From assembly GCA_958510875.1 (NCBI GenBank), contig OY294067.1:27268912-27332911 (forward strand): a stretch of 64,000 bases of DNA, in the 5' to 3' direction. Numbering within the stretch: the first letter of the stretch is position 1; each line of letters opens with the position of its first letter. The notes under the pieces are model-generated. The model searched no databases and was not told the origin of the DNA. It worked only from the letters and a program-made list of their open reading frames with translations. The translations under genes were made by a program, and so were the position numbers. The DNA comes from Endomychus coccineus. Its lineage: Eukaryota; Arthropoda; Insecta; Coleoptera; Endomychidae. Shown here piece after piece: positions 46,914-57,821 of the stretch.

Positions 46914-47720
46914 TCAGCACCAGTTGATAGGACAAGGAAGAGTAAAAAATTGAAGTTCACAATGACAATTTGATTTAGCATTCAACATACATCGGACAAT
47001 ATTCTTCTGAGCAATGAATACCCTGCTCATGTGGGAAGGATTACCCCAGAATAGAAGACCGTAATTTAAAACGGAATGAATGAGACCGTAGTATAACATA
47101 TTCAACACTTTCGAAGTGACCGTGTTTCTTAGCATTCTTAACATATAACAGTTTGCTTCCCATGGGAATTTATGCTCTATAATCGTTCCAAGGAATTTAA
47201 TTCCATTTATCATTTCAAATGTTGTATGATTTATCCTGATAAGTGGACTTAAATTATAGTTTATGTTCTTCTGTTTGAATAACATGAAAAGGTTTTCTTT
47301 TCATTAAATGTTAATCCATTGTTCAGACACCAGCGATAGAAACTATTAGCACAGCTATTTGTTTTCGCTATGGACCTGTTCAATTTTACTTCGGCAGTAA
47401 TTTGGTTTGTATGGTCGGCATATAGTATAATTCTGTATGCATCACCACATGACTGCTCTAAATCAGAAATACAAACTATAAACAATATTAGGCCCAATAT
47501 TGACCCTTGTGTCACACCTAATTTATCTCCGATGGATTAGACTCATATGGGTCATATACTACAATTTGTTGCCTATCTATTAAGTAGGATTCAATCCAGG
47601 CATTGGGAACACCTCTTAAACCATAGAAGTACAGTTTATTCAGTAATAACTTATGATTAACTGAATCAAAAGCTCGGGTTAAACCAAAATATAAAGCAAT
47701 TGAAATAATTTTTATTGTTT
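46914..47720 (-). mobile_element. Jockey-like LINE RT fragment
   Basis: From 47700 on the minus strand: LTRAFDSVNHKLLLNKLYFY (motif A), GLRGVPNAWIESYL, a stop, TQGSILGLILFIVCISDLEQ (motif B), IILYADHTNQITAEVKL (motif C, YADD changed to YADH). It continues with RWCLNNGLTFNEKKT, GIKFLGTIIEHKFPWEANC and LIHSVLNYGLLFWGNPSHMS. One frame change joins the two main frames near 47270. The catalytic Asp to His change alone inactivates it. Confidence 0.85.
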
Positions 47721-47739
47721 ATGCATTCATACAAGGTTC

Positions 47740-47985
47740 ATACTGTGGATACACTATAGCACTATAAATAAGAAACAATCATCCTTACCCACTAAAAATA
47801 CTGTTTGTTTAGCTACCAAATAGCCATCATCAGAGTAAAGTAAATTATAAATCAAATTGTGCCTGTTTAAATACTGGTGGGGTGATTAATAGGGTATATA
47901 AGAGATTACCCTCAGCTGGAGATGAATTTGAATTAATTAATTTGCTTTTGTATGCGAAAAAGCAATTTAATGAATTCAGATTTTT
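47740..47985 (-). mobile_element. PLE P2 terminus with small fold-back
   Basis: Minus-strand P2 terminal sequence (as at 6818-6960). The left end contains a hammerhead-like block (47801-47840). At 47930-47985 the coding tail meets its own inverse (TTAATTTGCTTTTGTATGCG then AAAAAGCAATTTAATGAATT). Confidence 0.7.
47801..47840 (-). ncRNA. Hammerhead-type ribozyme candidate, family P2
   Basis: Minus strand: TTACT-CTGATGA-T-GGCTAT-TTG-GTAGCT-AAAC. The core box is intact and has the extra U. The GAA box is changed (AAA), so this copy is probably inactive. Confidence 0.4.
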
Positions 47986-48444
47986 TTTTTATCAGTTAAT
48001 AATTTATTAATGCCGCCGTGTGGTAAATACTTGGCAATATAATTATTATGAAGTTGTACATTCGTGTTCTATTCAAATTTTATCATTCTACTTCTGTAAC
48101 GCACCGCCTCTGATCATATGAATTGCAAATTAGGTGTAGTTACTTGCGATTTTCACAGTGAAAGTTTCCCAAGATCTTATCTCGAACGATTACATAACCG
48201 AGAAAAGATGAACTGACAGCGTGATTCAGAGTTAGAAATCTGTAGGAGGTTAACAGCACCTGAACGGATTTCATAATGTGATGGTCCACCTCAAAATGTC
48301 GCACCATTTGACAAAATAAATGTTCTCATTTCCATCCAACGTTCTTACGGTTATTTTAACCAGTTTATGATTATTGCGTTTATGATGCATGCGGGTTCAC
48401 TTGTAACAGTAAAACTAGATGTCAGACATGTATTAAATATATCG

Positions 48445-48660
48445 AGCCAGCAAATATTACATAATTCAGAAGAAATTTTTTTTTTCTTTAAATTTCAATT
48501 TGGATTCAGCGAAAACAAAGGCATCACTTATGCGATCTCGCATTCCATACTCTGAAGTGTTTCGAAGTTGGTCTTTACTCATTATCATTCATTATTTTTA
48601 GACCGTACAAAGGCTTTTGATTATGTCTCGCACCAGATTCTGCCTCATGGCTCTATCATA
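48445..48660 (+). pseudogene. LINE RT fragment
   Basis: Reads FQFGFSENKGITYAISHSIL, stop, VFTHYHSLFLDRTKAFDYVS then HQILPHG. This is the region from the QFGFR motif to motif A (KAFDYV, catalytic Asp) of a Jockey-like RT. No other palm motif follows. Confidence 0.7.
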
Positions 48661-49675
48661 GGTGCCCGCACAATTTTTCGTAGGGTGGGGAAACATAAAA
48701 TAACGAGCTATATAAGTATATAAATAAATATAAACAATTTTATTGCACATGATTTATAAAATTTAACAACAAATAAAATTTCTTTTCAAGAAAATCTTAT
48801 TAATCATAATATCAGGATCGTTTCAGAATTATTGAATACCACTTTTGGGAATAACTACATGGGAACTAACGGATTTTTTCTTTTGGGGATACATTAAAGG
48901 AAAATTATACAAGAAAACCTGTAACGACAAAAATAAACTCAAACAAAATTTTATAGGCTGGGTGTATTTCGTGTATAATGGAGTTCAGAGTGTTATGACG
49001 AGATGTAGTTTTGTATCGAACATAACAGTTTGAATATTTACTTTAATTTGTATTTCTATTTTGTAGTTGTAATGTATTATAAAATTAGATATGAAATATC
49101 TGAATTTTTAGTCTTGGCTCGTTGATGTTTTTAACCTCTTGAAGATATCTCTATTAAGTTGTCTTCTTTCTGGATAGTAATTAAAATATCTTTCAGATGC
49201 AATTTCACAATTATTATTATTTTGAATAAAGCTTCCTAACATACCATATTCACTTTTACGATTAAATGAGTTAATTGTTATTATGACGGAAACAAAACCG
49301 TTAATATACAATTTACTGCCAAACGGATAAATACTGTCATAGATGACTCCCGCCTGCTTGGAATAAATATAAAAAAACGCAAAAAATAATATACTAAAAT
49401 ATTATTTTCGCTATTAAAGACTTACACCTCAAAATCACAGCCAAGTATGATTCCCATTTGAAAAAATACAACTTTAGGTCATAACTCGGAATTGCATCTT
49501 TTTTAAAATTTTCTCGAAACCACTGGATTATACAGAAAAAAGTGCTTCAAGAATGTGGAAGTTATTTTCTCCTAACTTTACACAATACAACCACAATAGT
49601 TACATGTGTCTAGTCGAAAAATTGAAACTTTTCTTTGTAACTCGACAACAAAAGACTTCATAATGACCCAGGTAT
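48661..49675. other. No gene seen
   Basis: Begins with TAGGTGCCCGCACAATTTTT CGTAGGG, possibly one end of a DNA transposon, but no mate was found. Frames here have no motif. Confidence 0.35.
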
Positions 49676-50123
49676 GAATTGTGAATGAATTCTCGAGAAA
49701 TGGGTCACACTAACACATACGTTTATTATTTTCGTCTTTACGTACGTTTCGGTCTCACGACCATCATCAGAAGACGTATCACTGTACAAAACGTGATTTC
49801 TTAAAACTAATTGTATCACCACAAGGCGTCCTCATCGCACTAATTTCAATTAAAAATGCACACGTCGCCGAAATGAACAGAAACACGAGCAATGGAAATT
49901 ATAACACATTAATGTTTCAAGTATATGAATTAGGCATCCGCTGCTTAGCATTATTCTTATAAACTCTACAGTCATATCGAATCACGATATGTAATACGAC
50001 TAAAGGGCTGAACTAAAAATATAACGTTCGAGGATCCACTTTCAAACCCGATGTTGAAGATTTATGAGGTAATAGAAAAAGGTTGTCAGACCTTATTAGA
50101 AATATCGCTATTAGAGCATTCTA
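49676..50123 (-). mobile_element. PLE family P1 terminus, inverted copy
   Basis: Matches 59995-60445 closely (TTCTCGAGAAATGGGTCACA, CGTACGTTTCGGTCTCACGA, GATTTATGAGGTAATAGAAA, AAGGTTGTCAGACCTTATTA). It contains a complete hammerhead-like block on the minus strand. It abuts BEL/Pao integrase sequence at about 50123. Confidence 0.85.
49733..49776 (-). ncRNA. Hammerhead-type ribozyme candidate, family P1
   Basis: Minus strand: CGTCTT-CTGATGA-T-GGTC-GTGA-GACC-GAA-ACGTACGT-A-AAGACG. Stem I CGTCTT/AAGACG pairs over 6 bp. Stem II GGTC/GACC is closed by a GNRA-type loop (GUGA). Stem III ACG/CGU can form within the molecule or as a dimer because ACGTACGT is self-complementary. Cleavage would follow UA. 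Confidence 0.75.
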
Positions 50124-50935
50124 GTTTTTGTTTCTTCTTGTGAAAGATTTGAGTACAGATAGTTTCCTCAATGCGCTGAAACGTTGCGTATCTAGAAGGG
50201 GCAAACCCTCAGAATTGTTTTCAGATAACGGTTCTAATTTTGTGGGTGCAAATAATTATTTCAATGAATTACGTAATTTATTATTAAACGAAGGTCACAA
50301 GGAAAAAATTGAAAATTTTCTAGCTTCAGACGGTATAAAATGGTCGTTCATTCCTTCCAAATCCCCACACATGGGAGGTATTTGGGAAGCGGCTGTGAAA
50401 TTCACTAAATTCCACATGAAACGTATTTTAGGGCTCGCTTCAGTTACATATGAAGAAATGTATACGGTGTTGACGCAGATTGAGTCTTGCCTCAACTCTA
50501 GACCCCTTTCTCCCCTTTCTTCTGACCCTAATGACTATTAACCTCTCACTCCTGCTCACTTCTTAATTGGAGATACAATGGCTACTGCACCACAGAGAGA
50601 CGTACAGGATTACAACATGAACAGGTTATCCAGATATTAGAGAATACAACAGTTATTTCAACATTTTTGGTCTCGTTGGTCTAGAGACTATCTCACACAA
50701 TTGCAGCAGAGAGGCAAATGGCAAACCGCTTCGGCTGATCCCAAGATAGGCGATTTGGTTATTTTGAAGGAGGACAATATTCCACCACTACGCTGGCCTA
50801 TGGCTAGCATTGTTGAATATTTACCCAGGAGCTGATAAAGTAACACGTGTAGTGTCTGTGAAGGTGTCTAGTGGAAGCATTTTTAGGCGTTCAGTAAATA
50901 AAATTTGTTTTCTACCATTGGAATGTCATACTTAA
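50124..50935 (+). pseudogene. BEL/Pao integrase, C-terminal part
   Basis: Frame 50128-50541 reads FLLVKDLSTDSFLNALKRCV, SRRGKPSELFSDNGSNFVGA (second catalytic Asp in SDNGSNF). It continues with SFIPSKSPHMGGIWEAAVKF (Glu in GIWEAAVK) and LTQIESCLNSRPLSPLSSDP. A stop ends the frame at 50541. Beyond it the integrase C-terminal region (PLTPAHFLIGDTMATAPQRD, then QHFWSRWSRDYLTQLQQRGK W, PKIGDLVILKEDNIPPLRWP) continues to about 50935 with stops. The first catalytic residue and all upstream pol are absent. Confidence 0.9.
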
Positions 50936-51360
50936 ATTGTATGGTACTATGTAGAACATTAACAAATTCGAAAATTTAACATGTTCAAGCTTTTTTTGTC
51001 AATTTCAATTTATATTAGATGTACTACTGAGGAGTTTTGATTATTGAAAGCAAATCATTCAAGGTGGGCGGCTTATGGACAATAGTCAATTATATTTATA
51101 TTGCAATGAGTATTGACATTGTCATTTGACAAAAACCAATGTGGCCATTGTTGACAGCATGGATCGAGTCGATCTGTACTTGTTCTGTGGTCGCTCTTCT
51201 CTGACTGCATATTGTTATTGTTTTGTTAGTTTGTTTATATTGAGATAGAAATGTCATAATAAAAAGAAAGCATCAATAAATTTTATATTACAGTTCACCT
51301 CGAATTTTAATCATTAACGTTCCCGAAAGGGTGGTCCTTCAAGCAAGCATTTCACGTTTA
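50936..51360 (+). mobile_element. BEL/Pao 3' flank, probable LTR remnant
   Basis: Follows the integrase directly, as a 3' LTR should. It contains AAGGTGGGCGGC (short purine-rich stretch) near 51061 and AATAAA-type signals near 51277. Without a second copy the LTR limits cannot be proven. Confidence 0.35.
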
Positions 51361-51396
51361 TATAGCGGGTTCTTAATTTATATACTCGAAACATGA

Positions 51397-51632
51397 ATGT
51401 GTTATAATTTCGATTGCTCGTGCTTCTGTTCGTTTCGGCGACGTGGGAATTTTTAATTGAAATTAGTGCGATAAGGATGCCTTGTGGTGATACAATTAGT
51501 TTTAAAAAATCACGTTTTATATAGTGATACGTCTTCTGATGCTGGTTGTGAGACCGAAACGTACGTAAAGACGAAAAGAATAAGTATATGTGAAAGTGTG
51601 ACCAATTCCCCGAAAATTTTATATATAATCTC
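51397..51632 (+). mobile_element. PLE family P1 terminus
   Basis: Plus-strand copy of the same terminal repeat (TATAATTTCGATTGCTCGTG, CGACGTGGGAATTTTTAATT, GAGACCGAAACGTACGTAAA, CCCGAAAATTTTATATATAA). With 49676-50123 it brackets the BEL/Pao fragment in inverted orientation. Confidence 0.85.
51530..51573 (+). ncRNA. Hammerhead-type ribozyme, family P1, damaged
   Basis: CGTCTT-CTGATGC-T-GGTT-GTGA-GACC-GAA-ACGTACGT-A-AAGACG. The last A of the CUGAUGA box is C, a conserved core position, so this copy is expected to be inactive. All stems are kept. Confidence 0.6.
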
Positions 51633-51667
51633 CATTTTTTTGTATCTCCTATAGTTACCGAGCTACC

Positions 51668-52009
51668 TTATACAATCATCGAAATTGGCCCAGCCTGTAC
51701 ATGAAAATCCCTTGACGCTTCCCTAACACTCTGTCGCGGATGGATCTCAGAATGCTCCGAAATTTCTCCTTCATTTAAAACTCCTCTTTCATCCCTTCTT
51801 GCATCTTGCCTTATAGTTTGACAATTTCCACTTTCCACTAACCTTCTGTGAAGCTTTACGAAAGTATGCGCTTTGTGAATTTGCCGAGTATCTTTCCATA
51901 TACATTCTTCGGGACCAATCTGCATTACATCTTGCTTCGCCATAAATGAAAGGTATTTCGGCATATTCTGTCTTGCCTTAATTAGAGGATATATTTTCCC
52001 TAGGCACAT
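51668..52009 (-). pseudogene. DUF4817/mariner-type HTH protein fragment
   Basis: Minus frame with RRLVESGNCQTIRQDARRDE, RGVLNEGEISEHSEIHPRQS and VREASRDFHVQAGPISMIV. This is the N-terminal helix-turn-helix region found in a widespread insect transposase-derived family (typical text: SVREASRDLGISxxSVxRIL). No catalytic part follows. Family naming rests on remembered patterns. Confidence 0.65.
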
Positions 52010-53185
52010 TAAATCGTCTTGATGAGGCTATTTCTTATTTCTTTGGCAGATGACATATCGAATGACTGGTAGCTAGTGCAACAATTATGAGAAAAATATT
52101 TCCCCCCTACAAAAGGATTGTGATGCAGAGATACAATTTTTAGCATTTAAACTAAACAAGATATCGGAGTTTGTAGAGATAAAAAAGTTCTCATATGGAA
52201 TGGGTTACCGGAAATATTTCTTAAAGCAGAATTTTCATTAATATAAAAGTTCTGATGATAGATGTAGAAGAGGTATCTTATTCCACTTCTTTACTACAAA
52301 GAAGTTAGACCCGCAATAGGTCTAAATAGTAGTATTTTTAAGTACTATTATTGAAAAGAGTATTTTATTTTAAATTTGAATAATTTTGGGAAAAAGTGAA
52401 AAAACGCATTTCAACTTCAATGTTCAAGGTAACTTCTCAAGGAATGGCCTGATCAAAACAACCCCTGAAATTAACACCAGAATCCCCAATTTCATTTTCC
52501 GCAACTATTTCTGGAACATCCTGTTTATTTTAGTCTGCAACAGTTACTGTAATAACGATCTGTTTGATCTATAAATTTTTTTAATTACTAAACCAATGTT
52601 AAAAACCCGTTTGTAAGAAATTTAATACCTCTCATACTAGTAGAGGTTATTAATCCGCTGAGCTTAACAATAACGTCTTAGGACGATTATTCAAACAGAA
52701 TAGTATGCACAATAAACCGTATCCGGAAAACAATACGGAATGGACATCACGTTTCCAAAAAGGTGCGTCACCACATATTAATGTTGGAACAAGAAGTGTT
52801 GGTGTGTAGAGTGATAATGGATTTAAACAAGTAGCTTCTATTATAAATGTAATGGAACATACCAGAACGTGGCGTGTAGGTATTCATCCTTACTGTGTGT
52901 TGTACCGTTTCCTTTCGCAAACATATTATTGTCATTATCTTGACACGCTTCCAACATCAGTATATACTTATTCTGACCCTAACGTTCTTGGTCACCATGC
53001 AAAACGTTTCAAAAGCTTTATATATTCCTAGCGTAATCTAGATTTAATAGCTGACTTACTTGTAGGATATGAATAGTTTCATAATAAATCAGTTAGCACA
53101 TTATTCTAATCCATGCTAGCGAAATGAAATCAGATAAATCAAAAAGGATACATTCCAAAATTTTGGGTCTATAAGCTTAGTTATA
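52010..53185. other. No gene seen
   Basis: AT-rich with no recognised motif. A 62-residue frame at 52386-52574 is uninformative. Confidence 0.4.
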
Positions 53186-55285
53186 TAGTCGAGTCAAATA
53201 GGTATTAAAACAGGCCGACTTACGAAAATCGTTAGATATGGACCGATTTTGATAAAACAAAGTGCATTCGATTCGGGATGATGTCTAGAAAAAAGCTTAC
53301 TGGTTACTTTTATGTGTAAATTTGTTATTAATTCTAAAAATTGACCAATTTTCTGGCTAATTATTGGGACAATTTAGTCGGGGGTTTTTGGGGTCGCTGA
53401 TTACGATTCTGAACTCAGATTGGCCAAAATCGAACTCCCCAGCTGGTAATTGGCCACTTTAATTGGACAAAGTGACCATTTTTTAAAATTTCATCAAAAA
53501 TAGCCAGGAAACATCACTCGGGGATTTTTGGGGTCGCTGATTACGATTCTGAACTCAGATTGGCCAAAATCGATCTTCCCAGCTAGTAATTGGCCAGTTT
53601 AATTGCACAAAATTGTTCATTTTTTCTTAATTTCATCGCAAATAGACAGAAAAAATTACTCGGGGGTTTTCGTAGACGCTGAGTACGATTCTGAAGTCAA
53701 ATTGTCCAAAATCGAACTCCTCAGCTGGTAATTGGCAGGTTTAATTGGACAAAATTGACCATTTCCAAAATTTCATCAACACTAACCAGAAATCCTCAGT
53801 CAGGGGTTGTGGAGGTTGTTGTTTTATGTTAAATGTTTAAAAATTTGTTAAAAGGGGGTTGTTACTGATTTAAATCAGAAACATAATCGAATTCTAATTT
53901 TTAAATTTTTTAATTTGAAATAAATTCCCTCTCATCTAAAATTTTTTTCTATCTTCTCTACTCAGTCTTTTTATATTCCACACAGTATCTTTTACGTATA
54001 CTATGGACATATACCTCCATTTAATATTTTGATCTTAAAATTGCTGTTATCATCCTAAGAAATTGGAAGAGAGTACACCTATAAATAAAACAACACATTT
54101 TTGAATAAATATTATTTCCATTACTTAAATTATTTAACTAAACTTTGTATTTTCAAAATACAAATTTGTAAAAAGTAAAAAAAAAATGCTAAAGAAGAAA
54201 TTGTCGACTTATCGTCCTTACCACCAACACTGGATGCGTTTATGGAACATTTGAAAAGGGTTTATTTTCAAGTTCAAAGTTGAATTGGTGTATTAGTATT
54301 AAATCCAGAAGAGTGGAGATGGAAAAAAGTAGACGGAGTCTTACATCCTGTAAAATTGAACTTGGATCCAGTTCCTGAAGAGCTTTTAAATACAGTATCA
54401 TGCTCATGCAAAAAGAAATGCGCGTCAAGCAGATGTGGATGTCGCAAAAAAAATATGAACTGTACTGTTGCTTGTGCAAATTGCATAGGAAATTGTAGTA
54501 ACAATTTCAGTCTGATCAATCCAATTTCACCTGGAGATGACGACGAAGACGATGACGATGATGAAGTAGATAATACCAATGAAGAAGAAGGCATTGAAAA
54601 TATTCAAACACGCAATGACAATTATTATGATTATGATAGTGACGATGAAGATTGATTTTACTTGTACTTACTGAAATATGCATTTTGTAAATAATATTCA
54701 ATTGATTAAAAATATTGTAAATATGTATATGCTGCCAATTACCAGCTGAGGAGTTCGATTTTGGACAATTTGACTTCACAATCGTACTCACCGACTCCGA
54801 AAACCCCCGAATAATTTTTCCTGTCTATTTGCGATGAAATTAAGAAAAAATGAACAATTTTGTCCAATTAAACTGGCCAATTACTAGCTGGGAAGATCGA
54901 TTTTGGCCAATCTGAGTTCAGAATCGTAATCAGCGACCCCAAAAACCCCCGAGTGATTTTTCCTGGCTATTTTTGATGAAATTAAAAAAAATGGTGACTT
55001 TGTCCAATTAAAGTGGCCAATTACCAGCTGGGGAGTTCGATTTTGGCCAATCTGAGTTCAGAATCGTAATCAGCGACCCCGCGAACCCCCGACTAAATTT
55101 TCCCAATAATTAGCCGGAAAATTGGTAAATTTTTTGTTTAAAGAAATAATAACAAATTTACACAAAAAACTAACCGGTAAGCTTTTCTCTAGACGTCATC
55201 CCAAATCGAATGCACTTTGTTTCATCAAAATCGGTCCATATCTAATGATTTTCGTAATGAAATACCTATTTGACTCGACTAATAC
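53183..55285. mobile_element. Fold-back element 3 with CXC-protein cargo
   Basis: The element is 53186-55282 (2097 bp). Ends are TAGTCGAGTCAAATAGGTAT and its inverse, flanked by ATA on both sides (apparent 3-bp duplication). Each arm (about 550-600 bp) has an outer block (ATGGACCGATTTTGATAAAA, CAAAGTGCATTCGATT) and three tandem units of about 141 bp. Each unit contains TTTTTGGGGTCGCTGATTAC then GATTCTGAACTCAGATTGGC, and TTCCCAGCTAGTAATTGGCC or a close variant. Between the arms (about 53830-54735) is non-repeat sequence holding a coding remnant. Confidence 0.85.
54188..54655 (+). pseudogene. CXC (tesmin/TSO1-like) domain protein, C-terminal remnant
   Basis: Reads EIVDLSSLPPTLDAFMEHLK then RVYFQVQS, a TGA (54281-54283), then IGVLVLNPEEWRWKKVDGVL and HPVKLNLDPVPEELLNTVSC. 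The CXC cluster follows: SCSCKKKCASSRCGCRKKNM then NCTVACANCIGNCSN, nine or so cysteines in CXC spacing. An acidic tail (DDEDDDDDEVD, YYDYDSDDED) ends at 54655. The layout matches an arthropod protein type I know only as an uncharacterised CXC C-terminus. Only the last ~155 residues exist. CXC domains bind DNA in other proteins; function here is unknown. Confidence 0.7.
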
Positions 55286-56735
55286 ATTCCACAGACGGGA
55301 CGGAACTTCCATCTAAGTTTTCAAGAAGACCTTAGATGTCTCCGGTCACTAAACAGAACTCAAATCATGCTGCCGATATTTTGCACATTAAAACAAAATT
55401 CCATAAGCTGAATATACTGGAATCTTTAGGAATAAAGGAACATCAGAATTAGTAATAGTACACGGTTGATCAATAATACAGATTGAGTTTGAATCAGCGA
55501 ATCAGCATTGTATAAGGGTCTTGTGAGTTAGGGCGAGTCAGTAAAGCGTTATAGTGGGTTATATCTAACAATATGCGATGCGGGCAAGCCGACTAATTCT
55601 CACTTCCCTTACGACAGTAACTCTCAATAGAAGCACGGTTATACATTGATTTTTTGCCTTCGATTTTCCAGTGTCATTAATTACTAGTCCTAATTGGCAA
55701 TAACAAAGTGTCTATGTGAAATATCCCGTAACAATATTATTTAGCTAGGCCCGAAACTATAAGTATCGAGTTGGTATAAAAGAATTTCGTAGATTCGAGT
55801 TACGAAACTGATTTCATTACAGAACTGATTCAGTAGTAGACATGAAGGAAGCTTTTGCAAACAATTCCCATAAACATTCGTGAAATAAAAGGTATGCATC
55901 CATTCATAAATCAGTGAAGGTTTTGTTGTTTTCAGTTACGTTTGGATGTACAAACAAAGTTTCATAATTACGTATTCCCATCCCATCCTCAATGGGCATT
56001 TAATTTAACTTTACGTGCGCATCTCGGCCACTAGTCTTGCGTGAAATTAAATAGCAGATTATTTGGAACAGGTTACTAAGTTTTCCTTTCGTTATATAGT
56101 TGGTATTATTAGTAGTGGTTGGGATTAATTGAACGACTGAATGCTTAGTTCAATCGTAATAATATGTAGAACTAGGATTTTTGCCTAGATGAACATCTTA
56201 AGATTGTCATGTTTATTTTTTTTATTTAAGTACGGTCTTCCAGAATTGAATAAACATTTTCAGTCTCAGTTAGAAGTAGTTTTACTTAAAACCTCACTTT
56301 TATTGTATTTTAAAATATGACTTTTGTTTCACCACAAGGAGGCCTTGAATTGGAATAATGAGTAAATTCATTGGTCAACAGCAATATTTCCATTCTTAAT
56401 TTCATCACTATTTTGGGGAGTTTTAATTAATTGTATTTTATTTTATAACTAATAAATATGAATATAATTGTCCAGTTCATTTGAAACTAACCTGATAATA
56501 GTTTGATTACACTTCATTTATATTAACTTATATTGTAAAACTTTTTTCACGCTCAATAATTAGTTAAATTATAGTTTGCAACTAAATATAATACAGAATG
56601 TCACTTTTATGATAACGGTGTTTTTCACAATAAACTTAGAACTGTGGAACATTTTCAGAAAATCATGAATTTCTGCAACTTAAAATTTCAATGTAACTCA
56701 TTTTATTAATAAGATTCTTGACCCAGTATGAATTA
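55286..56735. other. No gene seen
   Basis: AT-rich spacer without recognised motifs or paired repeats. Confidence 0.4.
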
Positions 56736-56954
56736 TATATAAAAATTCTCGGGAAATAGGTCACAATAACACTTTGTTTTAACTATTGAAATTAAATTGT
56801 GCGATTTGGACGCTTGTGTTATAATTAGTTTTAATAAACCCCCTTTTTAGACATAGTGAGTCTTCTGATGATGGTCGTGAGACCGAAACGTACGTAAAGA
56901 CGAATAGTTAAAACAAAGTGTTATTGTGACCTATTTCCCGAGAATTTTTATATA
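56736..56954 (+). mobile_element. P1 terminus as a stand-alone fold-back
   Basis: Arms 56736-56787 and 56903-56954 are perfect 52-bp inverses (TATATAAAAATTCTCGGGAA start). Between them lies P1 terminal sequence with its hammerhead block. The right arm is the normal P1 end; the left arm is an inverted copy of it. No coding region is attached. Confidence 0.9.
56860..56902 (+). ncRNA. Hammerhead-type ribozyme candidate, family P1
   Basis: GTCTT-CTGATGA-T-GGTC-GTGA-GACC-GAA-ACGTACGT-A-AAGAC. All core boxes and stems are intact (stem I 5 bp). It lies inside a perfect 52-bp inverted repeat. Confidence 0.75.
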
Positions 56955-57821
56955 CTCATTTTATTTTGATACTTTGATAATAAAATCTTATGCATTCTTC
57001 TAATTGATCCACATTATCAATGGAATCAATGAGCTATCAGTCATCACCACAAAATAGAACTTTTATGAAGAGGCAACTTATGCTTTTATCTTTAGTGGTA
57101 CCTATATGTCTGAAAATTACTAGTCACATATTTTCAAGTATACTGAATGATTTATATTCTACTTACTTACTACTGCACTTCAAGGTGCAAGATTTATATT
57201 AACGTAATATTAGTATAAACGTTGCAGATAAGTATTAAGTTTCATTGAACATTAACGTATATTGATGACCATAATATTGATATTTGAAATATCGGAACAT
57301 GGTTTCTAAATCACGCGAATTCCAGCATTCTTTATTTATGATTCATCAGTTTTCAGTATAAACATGTAATATTCCATAATAGGAAAATCATCTATTATTC
57401 TATTTGAATACAGCGCTCGTATTTGACTGAAAATTTCATAAATATTATCGTATGGTTTATTAATCACAATTTTGATGTTGAAATATATCGGTACTCGTAT
57501 TGGTTTGATATATATTTTAGTCGAATTTTAAGCAGCGGATCTATGTATTCCTCTCACACTCTCAACATATTTTTAAAAGGACTTGTAAATCTTATTATGT
57601 TCACGCATAGGTAAGTTCATATTATATCGTAAACTTTTATTGCATTAAACCAACTAACTGATTAAACCCCATTGTGTTGGCCGCACTGTTTTCTTCATCT
57701 AAAATTTATTATTAGGGGTTGAACATTAGTAATCATACAAGTATTTTTAAGATGCGTTGAACTATTTCAGATGGGGGTAAAACCATGAGTCCGTCACGTG
57801 CCGTCACGCTGTAGCTATATA
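56955..57821. other. No gene seen
   Basis: AT-rich spacer. Short frames only. Confidence 0.4.

Noticed and set aside
54274..54594. Ser-rich minus-strand frame of 106 residues
   Set aside because: The Ser run is the antisense of the GAT/GAC-rich acidic tail; no independent support.
54534..54655. Acidic Asp/Glu run as a separate small gene or microsatellite
   Set aside because: It is in frame with the CXC cluster and is best read as that protein's C-terminal tail.
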